64,000 bases of DNA from Muribaculaceae bacterium (GCA_017405965.1 JAFQZK010000037.1:124001-188000); one strand, 5' to 3'; shown: positions 41,880 through 51,172, counted from the first letter of the stretch. A program made the numbers and translations. Notes: a model not told the origin generated them from the letters alone.

Positions 41880-42962
41880 TTACATGTACTTGGCCACAGC
41901 CGCCTTGAGTTGTGTAGCATCCTCGACACGCTCGACAATCTCGCCACCGCGAATAATGAACGATGTGGGAATGCCGCTCAAGTTATAGGTGCCCACATTG
42001 GCCGAATTGATATTCAACGGATCTAACACCGTGATCCAAGGCAGGTTCTTGGCTGCTTCACGCCACACCACGTTGTCCTGATCCAGGCTGACCTGATAGA
42101 TGGCCAGACCGTGACCGTTGTACTTCTGGTAGATGTCGTTGAGCAACTTGTTGAGTTGGGGAGAGAACTCGGCTGCATAGGCCGTGAAATTGAGGACGAC
42201 AACGCGATTGCGCGAAGCCACATCCACAAGGCTGTACTCCTTGCCGGTGTAGTCCTGCAACTTGATATCGATGATGGAAGCCACCTCGGCATAAACAGTG
42301 TCGGACGAGGCCTGGACAACACGACGGCGACGCTGACCGTCGAGCAGCACGTTCTTCAGGTACTCGGAACGGGGATCATCGGGCCTGAAGGAGTTGAATG
42401 CATTGGCCACGGCGCCGATAAAGCGCAGGTCACTGTCGTTCATCGGGTCGAACAGGGGCTTGCCGTCGATGTACTTGTTGATGGTGTAGTAGGCCACGAT
42501 GCTGGCAGGATCGGCGGCGATTTGGCGCGCCAATTTGTCCTTCCAAGCCTGACGCTCGGCCTCGGTGCCCTTGCCGCCGGCAAATTGCATCGCCTCCTTG
42601 TCAATCTTCATCACCTGCTCGGCGTGCTCGCTGCCGCTGACGGTGAAATCACTGGCAAAGTTAGGCAACTTGGCAGTAATGGTTAGGTGGTCAAGGCTGT
42701 CGATCGGGAAGCAGATGGTCTGGTCGTTCAAGCGCAACTGGAAAATGCTGGGCACCTCGGGCGCCTCGGCACTGATGCTGAACTTGCCGTCCTTGCTCAC
42801 TTTCACGCTATCGATAATGAACCACTCGCCGTTGCTCGACTGCTCGAGTATAAGGGTTGTCGTGTCGGAAGCGCCCTCCAGCGTTCCGTCGATATGGAAT
42901 TTGTTGCCGTTACATGCCGTCAGCGCGACAATGGCAATCATCATCAAGAAAAACTTCTTCAT
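41880..42962 (-). CDS. Thioredoxin-fold lipoprotein without CxxC (DUF4369 type)
   Basis: 360-residue predicted lipoprotein: signal with lipobox LTAC (Cys18), then an N-terminal beta domain of the DUF4369 type (FHIDGTLEGASDTTTLILEQ) and a C-terminal TlpA/AhpC-like thioredoxin domain. The strand VVVLNFTAYAAEFSPQLNKLLNDIY occupies the place where redox-active members have W-C-x-x-C; both cysteines are missing. The cis-Pro loop is retained (LSGIPTSFII). Hence it probably binds or senses something instead of carrying out disulphide exchange. Anchored in the outer or inner membrane, facing the periplasm. Own promoter at 43000-43031. Confidence 0.82.
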   Translation of the reverse strand: MKKFFLMMIAIVALTACNGNKFHIDGTLEGASDTTTLILEQSSNGEWFIIDSVKVSKDGKFSISAEAPEVPSIFQLRLNDQTICFPIDSLDHLTITAKLPNFASDFTVSGSEHAEQVMKIDKEAMQFAGGKGTEAERQAWKDKLARQIAADPASIVAYYTINKYIDGKPLFDPMNDSDLRFIGAVANAFNSFRPDDPRSEYLKNVLLDGQRRRRVVQASSDTVYAEVASIIDIKLQDYTGKEYSLVDVASRNRVVVLNFTAYAAEFSPQLNKLLNDIYQKYNGHGLAIYQVSLDQDNVVWREAAKNLPWITVLDPLNINSANVGTYNLSGIPTSFIIRGGEIVERVEDATQLKAAVAKYM

Positions 42963-42999
42963 TGTTGTATTCTTTCGTTTTCTGTTTTAAAAAAGCGGT

Positions 43000-43031
43000 G
43001 CAAAATTACACTTTTTTTCTTACACTGCAAA
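43000..43031 (-). promoter_or_regulatory. Promoter of the thioredoxin-fold lipoprotein gene
   Basis: Minus strand: TTTG (43031-43028), 19 bases, TAATTTTGC (43008-43000). Predicted start near 42994, leader about 30 bases. Confidence 0.75.
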
Positions 43032-43146
43032 ATAGGTGCCCTACCCCTTGAATCGGCAGAAAACTGACAGGACCATGACACGCGCTCTTCGTGCCGCAAA
43101 TGCAACCGATTGCATCGTTTTTTTCTCATTTATTTGGGCTCTTGGT

Positions 43147-43179
43147 TTTGGGCTTTGGGGATATAATTCATAATTTTGG
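43147..43179 (+). promoter_or_regulatory. Promoter of the alpha-amylase gene
   Basis: TTTG at 43147-43150, 20 bases, TAATTTTGG at 43171-43179. Predicted start near 43185, leader about 38 bases. Confidence 0.72.
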
Positions 43180-43222
43180 AGCAAAATTATTATCCTAAGT
43201 ATAACCAAAATTGTTGACAAAA

Positions 43223-46200
43223 ATGAAAAATCGAAACTTCAACATTAGATTTTGCCTGTCGTTGTTGATAGCCGTCATGGCTGTACAACAGATGTGGGCG
43301 GCGTTTGTGGGTCCACGCACCGACTTTCGCGACGAGAGCATTTATTTTGTGATCACCACGCGCTTCTATGACGGCGACCCGGGCAACAACGCACAGTGCT
43401 GGGACGGCGCCAATGCCAATCATGGCGACCCGGGCTGGCGCGGCGACTTCAAGGGTCTGATCGAGAAGTTGGACTATATCAAGGCCTTGGGATTCACGGC
43501 GATCTGGGTCACCCCGATTGTCGAGAACGCGTCGGGCCTGGACTATCACGGCTACCATGCCTTTAACTTCTCACGTGTGGACCACCGCTACGAGAGCGGT
43601 GACACGACATTCCAGACGCTCATCGACGAGGCGCATGCCCGCGGCATGAAAATCCTGCTTGACGTGGTGCTGAACCACACGGGAAACTTCGGCGAGGAAC
43701 ACCTGTGCAAACTGTTCACGCGCGACTGGAACGCCAATCAGTTCAAAATCGACGAGTGCATGCTGCCCTACACCACCGACTCGGTGGGTGGTCGTCTGCC
43801 GACCAACTACAACAACCTGCCGGCGGGTCAGCAGTATGACAACCGACTGAAGCAGATGAAGAACACCGACAACCAGAACCACGACATCCACAACTACTGG
43901 CATCACTTCGGTCAGTTCAACTGGGATGACAACACGCGCTGGTGGGCGCAAATCGCCGGCGACTGTGTGGACCTGAACACCGAGAATCCCGCGGTGGCCG
44001 ATTACCTGATCAACTGCTACGGCTCATTCATCAAGATGGGTGTTGACGGTTTCCGCATCGACACGGGAGGCCACATCTCGCGCCTGACATTCAACAAAAT
44101 CTACATCCCCGCATTCAAGGCCCTCGGCGAGCAGTACAAGAGCAAGCGGTTGAACCAGGCCGACTTCTTCATGTGCACCGAGGTGTGTGCCCGCTATCAG
44201 GGCAGCGTCACCTACCGCAACCAGCCTGCCTTGTCGCCCTATTTCTATACCTGGGCCGAGAACAAGAACTACAGCTGGAACAATGATGCCACGTATTGGG
44301 ACAACATAGCCATCTATGAGAGCACCGACCTGAGTTCGCTCGCCAACATCGGCTCCTGCCAGCAGATGTATGCCGACAACAACACGGAGACCAGCAGCGC
44401 CATGCCCACGTCGAGCAATGCCGTACTCAACGGCAACAACTACCATGCTCCCGACGTGAGCCGCGCTTCGGGACTGAACGTCATCGACTTTCCCGTCCAT
44501 TACTCGTTCCACAACATCGCCAGCGTGTGGAACCTGGCCATCAACGGCGACAAGTACTACAACGACGCGACCTACAACGTCGTGTATGTCGACAGCCATG
44601 ACTACAGCCCCGGTCCTAACGACAACATCCGCTTCAACGAGGGTACACAACAATGGGCCGAGAACCTGAGCCTGATGTTCACCTTCCGCGGCATCCCGTG
44701 CCTGTACTACGGCAGCGAGGTGGAGTTCAAGGCCGGCAAGACCATCGACCCAGGTGGCAACGGTTCGCTCAAGGACAGCGGTCGCGCCTATTACGGTGGC
44801 TACATCAAGGGCGACGTGACGGCAAGCGACTTCGGTGTGGCCAGCGGTGCCAACGGCAACCTCGCTGCCACGATGAGCAAGCCGCTGGTGAAGCACCTGC
44901 AGCGCCTGAACCGCATCCGCCAGGCTGTGCCTGCCCTGCGCAAGGGACAGTACAGTACAACGGGTTGCTCGTCAAGCGGCGGCTATGCCTTCAAGCGCCG
45001 TTACACCGACGACACGACCGACAGCTACGTGCTGGTGACCATCAACGGCTCCGCCACCTTCACGGGCGTGCTCAACGGCACCTATACCGACTGCGTGACG
45101 GGAGACGTCAAGACCGTGACCAACGGCACCCTCACCACCACGTCGTGCAGCGGCAAGGGAAACATGAGAATCTATGTGCTTTCAACAAACCTCACCCCGG
45201 CTCCCGGCAAAATCGGTGAGGACGGTCCCTACCTGTACACCAGCAGCGCCAATGCCGGCACCGTGCTGAACTACGACGGCACCCAGGAAGAGCTGTCGAG
45301 CAACGACGGTGAGGGCAACGGCACCTCGCCCGTCACGCCCCCGCTCGGGGTGTACGAGCCCAGCTGCGAGGAGGACGACATGAGCGTGTTCCTCGAGACC
45401 GCCAACAGCGTGAGCAAGGTGACCACATGGGTTTGGAACAGCAGCACCAACTACACCGGCGGTTCATGGCCCGGCCAGTCGATGACGTTGATGGGTACCA
45501 CCCAAGACGGCACGAGAAAAATATGGAAGTGGACCTATGAGGGCACCAACAGCGGTGAACCCACGGGCATCATCTTTGTCACCGACGGCCAGCAGACAAG
45601 TGATCTGACTTTCCGCAACCACGGCTACTACATCGACGGCACGTGGCACCACGAGGTGACCAACTACACCTCGCCCGCGCCCACCTTAACCATCGACAAG
45701 GCAAGCGGCCAGTATCAGGGCAGCGTGCGCGTCACCATCACGGCCAGCGAGAGCGACGCCGTCATCGTCTATACGACCAACGGCACCACGCCCACAGCCA
45801 ATAGCGCTCAAGCCACAGGCCAAGTGACGCTCACCTTCACCGACAACACCGTGCTCACGGCGGGCGTCCTCTACGAGGGTAAGGTGCGTAATGTGGTGCA
45901 GCGCGAATACATCTTCCACGGCTTTGTGCCTTATACTGCCACCGTCTATGTCAAGGATCCGACCGTGGCGCCCAACAACTGGAGCAGCGTTTGGATCTAT
46001 GCCTGGGACAGCACGGGCGCCATCAATGACACCTGGCCCGGCGTGCAGACCACGGCCACCAAGGTGGTGCAAGGGCAACGGTTCTATTACCGCACCTTCG
46101 ACATCGGCAGCGAGGATTATGCCTTCAACGTCGTGCTCAGCCAGGGCGATAACCAGCACCAGAGCGTTGACGTGACCGGTATCAACAAGGACATCTACCT

Positions 46201-46438
46201 CGAAATCACCTCAACCACCAACAAATACACCGTCCAGGACATCACCGACCAGTACAGTCATCTCGAGGGTGACGTGAACGGTGACGGCGAGGTGAACATC
46301 GGAGATGTGACGGCCTTGATCAACATCGTGCTGACGAGCAACAGCCAGTTCTATGACGAGGATGCCGACGTGAACGGCGACCATGAGGTGAACATCGGCG
46401 ATGTAACTGCGCTGATCAACATTATCCTCAAGGCCTAA
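43223..46438 (+). CDS. Secreted GH13 alpha-amylase with starch-binding-like modules and dockerin
   Basis: 1071-residue exported glycoside hydrolase acting on starch or related alpha-glucans. Signal peptide FNIRFCLSLLIAVMAVQQMWA; GH13 (beta/alpha)8 domain about residues 30-520 with TPIVENAS, DVVLNHTG, nucleophile Asp280 (GFRIDTGG), acid/base Glu320 (CTEV) and transition-state Asp460 (VDSHD). Beyond the beta-sandwich C domain come a starch-binding CBM26-like module (about 720-815), a chitobiase-C-like or Ig-like domain (TLTIDKASGQYQGSVRVTIT), a second CBM26-like module (about 910-1000), and a dockerin-type pair GDVNGDGEVNIGDVTALIN and DVNGDHEVNIGDVTALIN at the end. The start at 43223 is the first ATG; the codon at 43211 is TTG. 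Not part of a Sus-type cluster here. Confidence 0.93.
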   Translation: MKNRNFNIRFCLSLLIAVMAVQQMWAAFVGPRTDFRDESIYFVITTRFYDGDPGNNAQCWDGANANHGDPGWRGDFKGLIEKLDYIKALGFTAIWVTPIVENASGLDYHGYHAFNFSRVDHRYESGDTTFQTLIDEAHARGMKILLDVVLNHTGNFGEEHLCKLFTRDWNANQFKIDECMLPYTTDSVGGRLPTNYNNLPAGQQYDNRLKQMKNTDNQNHDIHNYWHHFGQFNWDDNTRWWAQIAGDCVDLNTENPAVADYLINCYGSFIKMGVDGFRIDTGGHISRLTFNKIYIPAFKALGEQYKSKRLNQADFFMCTEVCARYQGSVTYRNQPALSPYFYTWAENKNYSWNNDATYWDNIAIYESTDLSSLANIGSCQQMYADNNTETSSAMPTSSNAVLNGNNYHAPDVSRASGLNVIDFPVHYSFHNIASVWNLAINGDKYYNDATYNVVYVDSHDYSPGPNDNIRFNEGTQQWAENLSLMFTFRGIPCLYYGSEVEFKAGKTIDPGGNGSLKDSGRAYYGGYIKGDVTASDFGVASGANGNLAATMSKPLVKHLQRLNRIRQAVPALRKGQYSTTGCSSSGGYAFKRRYTDDTTDSYVLVTINGSATFTGVLNGTYTDCVTGDVKTVTNGTLTTTSCSGKGNMRIYVLSTNLTPAPGKIGEDGPYLYTSSANAGTVLNYDGTQEELSSNDGEGNGTSPVTPPLGVYEPSCEEDDMSVFLETANSVSKVTTWVWNSSTNYTGGSWPGQSMTLMGTTQDGTRKIWKWTYEGTNSGEPTGIIFVTDGQQTSDLTFRNHGYYIDGTWHHEVTNYTSPAPTLTIDKASGQYQGSVRVTITASESDAVIVYTTNGTTPTANSAQATGQVTLTFTDNTVLTAGVLYEGKVRNVVQREYIFHGFVPYTATVYVKDPTVAPNNWSSVWIYAWDSTGAINDTWPGVQTTATKVVQGQRFYYRTFDIGSEDYAFNVVLSQGDNQHQSVDVTGINKDIYLEITSTTNKYTVQDITDQYSHLEGDVNGDGEVNIGDVTALINIVLTSNSQFYDEDADVNGDHEVNIGDVTALINIILKA

Positions 46439-46530
46439 AATGAGAAAAAATACAAAAAACTTACTGTTTTAATATTTTTTAACGATTTTATTAGCGTCTG
46501 AGAACAATTCTGGCAGTAATTTTGCAACGC

Positions 46531-46616
46531 ATTTTTTGGGTAATAATTTTTTTCATAAGGTAAAGATTTAAGAGATTGAAAAGACTCGCCGTGATGGCGA
46601 GTCTTTTCAGTTTTTT
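46531..46616 (+). ncRNA. Candidate small RNA with own promoter and terminator
   Basis: A -7 box TAATTTTGC at 46517-46525 with a poor -33 box predicts a start near 46531. The RNA would end about 85 bases later at a perfect 13-pair hairpin GAAAAGACTCGCC / GGCGAGTCTTTTC (46578-46608, loop GTGAT) followed by AGTTTTTT. No ORF lies between. The same hairpin could instead be the terminator of the amylase gene, 140 bases after its stop, so the RNA call is tentative. Confidence 0.38.
46578..46616 (+). terminator. Strong terminator downstream of the amylase gene
   Basis: Stem GAAAAGACTCGCC / GGCGAGTCTTTTC, loop GTGAT, then AGTTTTTT. It serves the amylase message and/or the candidate small RNA. Confidence 0.93.
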
Positions 46617-46654
46617 GGAAATCCTCTCAAATCACATCCTATTAATAAGTTCTC

Positions 46655-46692
46655 ATTGTTCTCGCTTAATCGGATTTTTACACTACCTTTGC
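46655..46692 (+). promoter_or_regulatory. Promoter of the cyclo-ligase gene, element shared with 20560-20597
   Basis: Contains -7 box TACCTTTGC at 46684-46692 and the conserved core TCGCTTAATCGGA. 32 of 38 positions agree with the pdxA promoter segment. Confidence 0.6.
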
Positions 46693-46737
46693 CCTCAGAA
46701 AGAATCAACAGATAATGGCCACTAAGGACTAAACCAC

Positions 46738-47310
46738 ATGACTAAGAAGGAATTAAGACAGCAAATCAAGCAATTGAAGGCGATGACACCACTGGCGATG
46801 CGCCAGGTGGAAGCCGATATGGTGTTCAATACCGTGAAAGCGATGCCTGTGTGGCAACAGGCGCAACACATCCTGTGCTACTGGTCATTGCCCGATGAAC
46901 TGCCCACCCACGAAACGGTGAACCGCTGGCTGGCCGAGGGCAAGAGCATCTACCTGCCGCGCGTGGTGGGCGATGATCTGGAAATCGTGCCCTACCACGG
47001 TGCTCAGAGTCTCGACGACAACAACAAGTTCCACATCGGTGAACCTGTGGGTGACGCCGTTGACCCGTCGTGTCTGGAGCTGATTATCGTGCCTGCCGTG
47101 GCATTGGATGCCCAGCGCAACCGCCTGGGACGTGGCAAGGGCTTCTACGACCGCCTGCTGAGCAGCACCAGTTGCCCCACCATCGGCGTGGTGTGCGACT
47201 TCCAACTGGTGGACGAGGTGCCCGTCGAGCCGCACGACCGTCCACTGGACTGCGTGGTCACCAGCGACGGCGTGTACTGTGACGAAGAGAAGAAAAGCCT
47301 TTTCAATTAA
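46738..47310 (+). CDS. 5-formyltetrahydrofolate cyclo-ligase
   Basis: 190-residue MTHFS-type enzyme that converts 5-formyl-THF to 5,10-methenyl-THF with ATP, rescuing folate from a dead-end form. N-terminal KKELRQQIKQLKAM, the substrate region CYWSLPDELPT, and the hallmark LGRGKGFYDRLL near the C-terminus are all visible. Length is normal. It shares a promoter element with pdxA, another cofactor gene. The M16 peptidase gene follows 43 bases later on the same strand. Confidence 0.93.
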   Translation: MTKKELRQQIKQLKAMTPLAMRQVEADMVFNTVKAMPVWQQAQHILCYWSLPDELPTHETVNRWLAEGKSIYLPRVVGDDLEIVPYHGAQSLDDNNKFHIGEPVGDAVDPSCLELIIVPAVALDAQRNRLGRGKGFYDRLLSSTSCPTIGVVCDFQLVDEVPVEPHDRPLDCVVTSDGVYCDEEKKSLFN

Positions 47311-47325
47311 AAATTTAAGAAATAG

Positions 47326-47343
47326 GGTCCTTAAGGTCCTTAA
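47326..47343 (+). repeat. Tandem 9-base repeat
   Basis: GGTCCTTAA twice in tandem between the cyclo-ligase stop and the M16 start. It includes a CCTTAAGG palindrome at the junction. Confidence 0.5.
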
Positions 47344-47353
47344 AGACTATACA

Positions 47354-50170
47354 ATGTCAGGACAAGCCATGAGCTGGAAGCGCGGGATCATATTCATTTT
47401 GGCGACTATCGCGGTGATGCTGAGCATGGCCGCGGCAGAGAAGGATTTGCCCGTTGACCCCGAGCTGCGCATCGGGCGGTTGGACAATGGCATGACCTAT
47501 TACATCCGCCACAACGAGCAGCCCAAGGGACGCGCCGAGTTCTGGCTCGTGCAGAACACCGGCTCGCTGGTCGAGGAGGACGACGAGCGTGGCTTGGCAC
47601 ATTTCATCGAGCACATCGCCTTTCAGGGCACCCGCAACTTCCCTGGCATCAACATGGTGGACATTCTGCAGAACAACGGTGTGTCCTACGGCCGCGACAT
47701 CAACGCCTCGACAGGATTTGACGACACGCGGTTCCAGATCTCCAATGTGCCTACCCAGCGCGAGGAACTGCTCGACACCGTGCTGCTGATGCTCAAGGAT
47801 TTGTCCTGTGAACTCAACTTCGACGATCGTGCCATCGAGGAAGAGCGCGGCGTGATACAGGAGGAATGGCGCATGAATGCCGACCAGACGCTGCGCCTGC
47901 ATGAGAACACACTGCCCATCCTGCTGTCGGGCAGCCGCTATGCCTACCGCATTCCCATCGGCGACATGAGCGTGATACGCAACGTGACGCGCAACCAGTT
48001 GTTGTCATTCTACAAGCGGTGGTACTGTCCCCATCGCCAAGCGGTGGTCATTGTGGGCGATTTTGATGCCGAACGCATGGAGCAGATGGTGAAGCGGACC
48101 ATGGGAACGATCACCAAGCGCGACAATCCTGATGCCGACCCCAAACTGAGCCATGTGCCCGACCATAACGGCATCACCTACGCGCTGAACACCGACCCCG
48201 AGGCGTCAAGCACAATGGTTTATCTGATGTTTGAACACAGCCAAGTGCCCCTCGAGCAACGCAACAAGCCGTCATATCTCAAGCACAACGTCGTCTCGAC
48301 CCTCGTGCAGGAGATGTTCACCAACCGCATCGACGAGATGGCTCGCACCCAGAACACCGCAATCAACTACGGCACCACCTATGACCGCAAGTTCCTTGTT
48401 GCCCGCAACCGTGACGCTTTCACACTGGCGGCAATCGTCAAACAAGGATGCGCACTCGAAGCCCTCGACACATTGATCACCCAAGCCACCCGCGCCATAC
48501 AGCATGGCTTCACCGCCAGCGAGTTGGAACGCACCAAGCGCAATGCCGCGGCCGTGTATGCCGATCTGCAGGCCGAGGCCAGCAACCGCACCAGCAGGCA
48601 ATATGCCGACGAGTACATCGACCATTACGAGAACGGCGGCTACATTCCAGGAATTGCAGCCGAGTCACGCATGCTCATCGAGGAGGTGGACCGCATCACC
48701 CTCAACGACGTGAACAACTACCTGCGTCAGGTCATCGGCAAGGACAACGTCAGCGTGCTCGTCTCCGGCCCGCCGTCAATGGGACGCTCGAGCCAGTATC
48801 CCACATCGCGCGACATCATCGCCCATTTCAACCGCATCATCAATTCGCGTCAGACGCCCTATACCGACATGGCCGCCAATGACAAACTGATGAAATCGGA
48901 GCCTGTCAAGGGCGGTATCATCAACGAGACCTATGATGAGGCTACGGGCATTACCACGATGACCCTGCGCAATGGTGCCACCGTGAGATTAAAACCCACG
49001 ACATTCAAGAACAACGAGGTGCTGTTCAACGCCTTCAGTCTGGGCGGTGAATGGGCCTATGGTGACACGGCCGACGTCAATGTGAGGCTGATGGACCAGG
49101 TGATTGAGGAATGCGCCCTCGGCGGTCACACCATCAACCAACTCAACAGGATGATGAGCGGACGCCAGTTGGGCCTTTCCTTCATCCTCAACGACCCCAA
49201 CGAGCAGCTGAGCGGAGGATGCCAGAGCGCCGACCTCGAGACGCTGCTGCAACTGTGCTACCTCTATTTCACTGACGTGAGTCTCGACGAGGAGGCTTTT
49301 CAAGGCCTCAAGACCCGCATTCGCTCGCAGCTGTCCCAGGCCAGCAATAACCCCAAGACGATTTACAGCGACTCCATCGGCAGCACCATCTATCAAGGCA
49401 ACCCGATGTACCGCAACTTGCGCCCCGAGGAGGTGGACCTGCTTGACGGCCAGCGTGTACTGGAATTGTACCGACAGCGCGTCGCCAATGCCGGCGATTA
49501 CACGTTCTCGATTGTGGGCGCTTTCACCGTCGATGAGGTGAGGCCGCTCATCAGGAAATACCTGGCGTCGCTGCCCGACAACGGCATGCGGGAGACTTAC
49601 GGCAGCGGCTACCGTCCCGCGATGGCGACCGGCGAAGTGGACAACTTCTTTGACGTGCCGATGCGCAATCCCAAGTCGTCCATCTATGTGAGCATCATGG
49701 GCGATAAGCAATACAGCTTTGATGACGAGTTCATGATGGACCTGGTGGGAGAAGCGGTGGGCACGGCCCTACTGACCTTACTGCGACATGAGAAACACGG
49801 CACCTACGACGTTGCGGCCGACGGCACGTTGTCTATCTACCACAACCGCTGGATGATCAATTACGAATTCGAGACCAGCACCGCCGACAGGGACAGCATG
49901 ATCGTGTATGCCAACTATGCCGTGAACGCCATCTTCTACAGCGGCGTGAGCGAAGATCTGTTCAACAAGATGAAAGAGCGGGTTTACCGCGAACATGAGA
50001 ATGCCTTGCAGACCAACGCCTTCTGGCTGCGCGCTTTGCAGCACCGCGCCCTGGGCATCGACATCGTGGGCGGCTTCGACAACATCTATCCCACGCTCAC
50101 GCAAGAACGCCTCAACAACTACATCGAGGCCCTGCGACCACACACGAGGTTGAGGATAGTGATGAATTAG
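47354..50170 (+). CDS. M16 family zinc peptidase (insulinase/pitrilysin type)
   Basis: 938 residues, two tandem M16 halves typical of PqqL-like and pitrilysin-like enzymes. A hydrophobic N-terminal stretch (WKRGIIFILATIAVMLSMAAA) is a signal peptide or anchor, so it acts in the periplasm. The inverted zinc motif His83-x-x-Glu86-His87 (AHFIEHIAF) is intact, with downstream ligand Glu in EEERGVIQEEW. The second half (from about residue 520) lacks it, as is normal. The ATG at 47354 is preferred to a GTG at 47279, which overlaps the cyclo-ligase gene. It probably degrades short peptides. Confidence 0.93.
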   Translation: MSGQAMSWKRGIIFILATIAVMLSMAAAEKDLPVDPELRIGRLDNGMTYYIRHNEQPKGRAEFWLVQNTGSLVEEDDERGLAHFIEHIAFQGTRNFPGINMVDILQNNGVSYGRDINASTGFDDTRFQISNVPTQREELLDTVLLMLKDLSCELNFDDRAIEEERGVIQEEWRMNADQTLRLHENTLPILLSGSRYAYRIPIGDMSVIRNVTRNQLLSFYKRWYCPHRQAVVIVGDFDAERMEQMVKRTMGTITKRDNPDADPKLSHVPDHNGITYALNTDPEASSTMVYLMFEHSQVPLEQRNKPSYLKHNVVSTLVQEMFTNRIDEMARTQNTAINYGTTYDRKFLVARNRDAFTLAAIVKQGCALEALDTLITQATRAIQHGFTASELERTKRNAAAVYADLQAEASNRTSRQYADEYIDHYENGGYIPGIAAESRMLIEEVDRITLNDVNNYLRQVIGKDNVSVLVSGPPSMGRSSQYPTSRDIIAHFNRIINSRQTPYTDMAANDKLMKSEPVKGGIINETYDEATGITTMTLRNGATVRLKPTTFKNNEVLFNAFSLGGEWAYGDTADVNVRLMDQVIEECALGGHTINQLNRMMSGRQLGLSFILNDPNEQLSGGCQSADLETLLQLCYLYFTDVSLDEEAFQGLKTRIRSQLSQASNNPKTIYSDSIGSTIYQGNPMYRNLRPEEVDLLDGQRVLELYRQRVANAGDYTFSIVGAFTVDEVRPLIRKYLASLPDNGMRETYGSGYRPAMATGEVDNFFDVPMRNPKSSIYVSIMGDKQYSFDDEFMMDLVGEAVGTALLTLLRHEKHGTYDVAADGTLSIYHNRWMINYEFETSTADRDSMIVYANYAVNAIFYSGVSEDLFNKMKERVYREHENALQTNAFWLRALQHRALGIDIVGGFDNIYPTLTQERLNNYIEALRPHTRLRIVMN

Positions 50171-50193
50171 ACGTTAGACTTTAGACCTTAGAA
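50166..50193 (+). repeat. Heptamer repeat (NTTAGAC)4 across two stop codons
   Basis: Four tandem units ATTAGAC, GTTAGAC, TTTAGAC, CTTAGAA. The first unit contains the stop codon of the M16 gene and the last contains the stop of the convergent rsgA, so the array covers the whole 17-base gap. Confidence 0.6.
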
Positions 50194-51123
50194 GGGTTTG
50201 CGGTATTTGTTGTTGGGGTCCTCGTCGAGGATGCTCAGATAGCTCACGAAGCGGCTGGAGGCGATGTCGCCACGCTCGACGGCGTCCAGGACGGCACAAC
50301 CGGGCTCATGGGTGTGGGTGCAGTTGTTGAAACGGCAATCGCTGGAAATCTTGAAAATCTCAGGGAAATAGTGAGCCACCTCGGCCCGCTCAAAGTCAAT
50401 GGTGCCGAAGGCCTTCACGCCCGGTGTGTCGATGATGGCTCCTCCGCCCGGCAGGTCAAGCAACTCGCTGAAGGTCGTGGTGTGCATTCCCTTGTGGTGG
50501 GTGTGACTCACGTCGCCCACCTTGACATGAGCATCGGGCACGAGCAGATTGATGATGGAAGACTTGCCCACGCCGCTGTTGCCCGAAAGCAACGACATCT
50601 TGCCGGCAAGCAGTTCGCGCAACGAATCGGCACCCTCGCCAGTGGCGGCTGACATGGCAACAACGGGATAGCCGATGGATTCATACATCTGCTTCAGTTC
50701 TTCGAGGTATTGGCGGGATTCTTCGGTAATCAGCAGATCCACCTTGTTAAAAGCCAAAGCGGCAGGCACCTGATAGGCCTCGGCCGTGGCCAGGAAACGG
50801 TCGATGAAGGTCGTGCTGGTTTCGGGATGGATAATGGTTGCGACAAGGACAGCCAGGTCAAGATTTGAGGCAATGATCTGGAATTCCTTTGAGAGGTTAC
50901 TGGCACGACGGATGATGTAGTTGCGGCGTGTCTCAATGTCTCCCACTACAGGAGCATCGCCGCCCTTGTCCTCGACCTGAACGATGTCGCCCACAGCAAC
51001 GGGATTGGTGCAACGCATCCCCCTGAGGCGCAACACGCCTCGCATCTTGCAGTTCACGATACTGCCATCCTCAAGACGGACGGTAACCCAGCTGCCGGTA
51101 TTCTTTATGACTAATCCTTTCAT
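50188..51123 (-). CDS. rsgA: Small-ribosomal-subunit-dependent GTPase
   Basis: 311-residue circularly permuted GTPase that checks late assembly of the 30S subunit. N-terminal OB fold (residues 1-75), then G4 FNKVDLL, G1 GNSGVGKSS, G3 DTPG in this permuted order, and a C-terminal zinc finger with CRFNNCTHTHEPGC. The ATG at 51123 (MKGLVIKNTGSWVTVRL) matches the family start; a longer frame runs into agcS. It lies 49 bases downstream of the AGCS symporter gene with a small hairpin in between. Confidence 0.96.
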   Translation of the reverse strand: MKGLVIKNTGSWVTVRLEDGSIVNCKMRGVLRLRGMRCTNPVAVGDIVQVEDKGGDAPVVGDIETRRNYIIRRASNLSKEFQIIASNLDLAVLVATIIHPETSTTFIDRFLATAEAYQVPAALAFNKVDLLITEESRQYLEELKQMYESIGYPVVAMSAATGEGADSLRELLAGKMSLLSGNSGVGKSSIINLLVPDAHVKVGDVSHTHHKGMHTTTFSELLDLPGGGAIIDTPGVKAFGTIDFERAEVAHYFPEIFKISSDCRFNNCTHTHEPGCAVLDAVERGDIASSRFVSYLSILDEDPNNKYRKPF

Positions 51124-51143
51124 TCTTTTTTGATCGTTTAGGG

Positions 51144-51162
51144 GCTGAGGCAGAGCCTCAGC
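51144..51162. other. Small perfect hairpin between agcS and rsgA
   Basis: GCTGAGGC / GCCTCAGC with a 3-base loop. There is no T-run after it on the minus strand, so it is more likely an mRNA stability or processing element than a terminator. Confidence 0.45.
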
Positions 51163-51172
51163 ACGGTGGACT

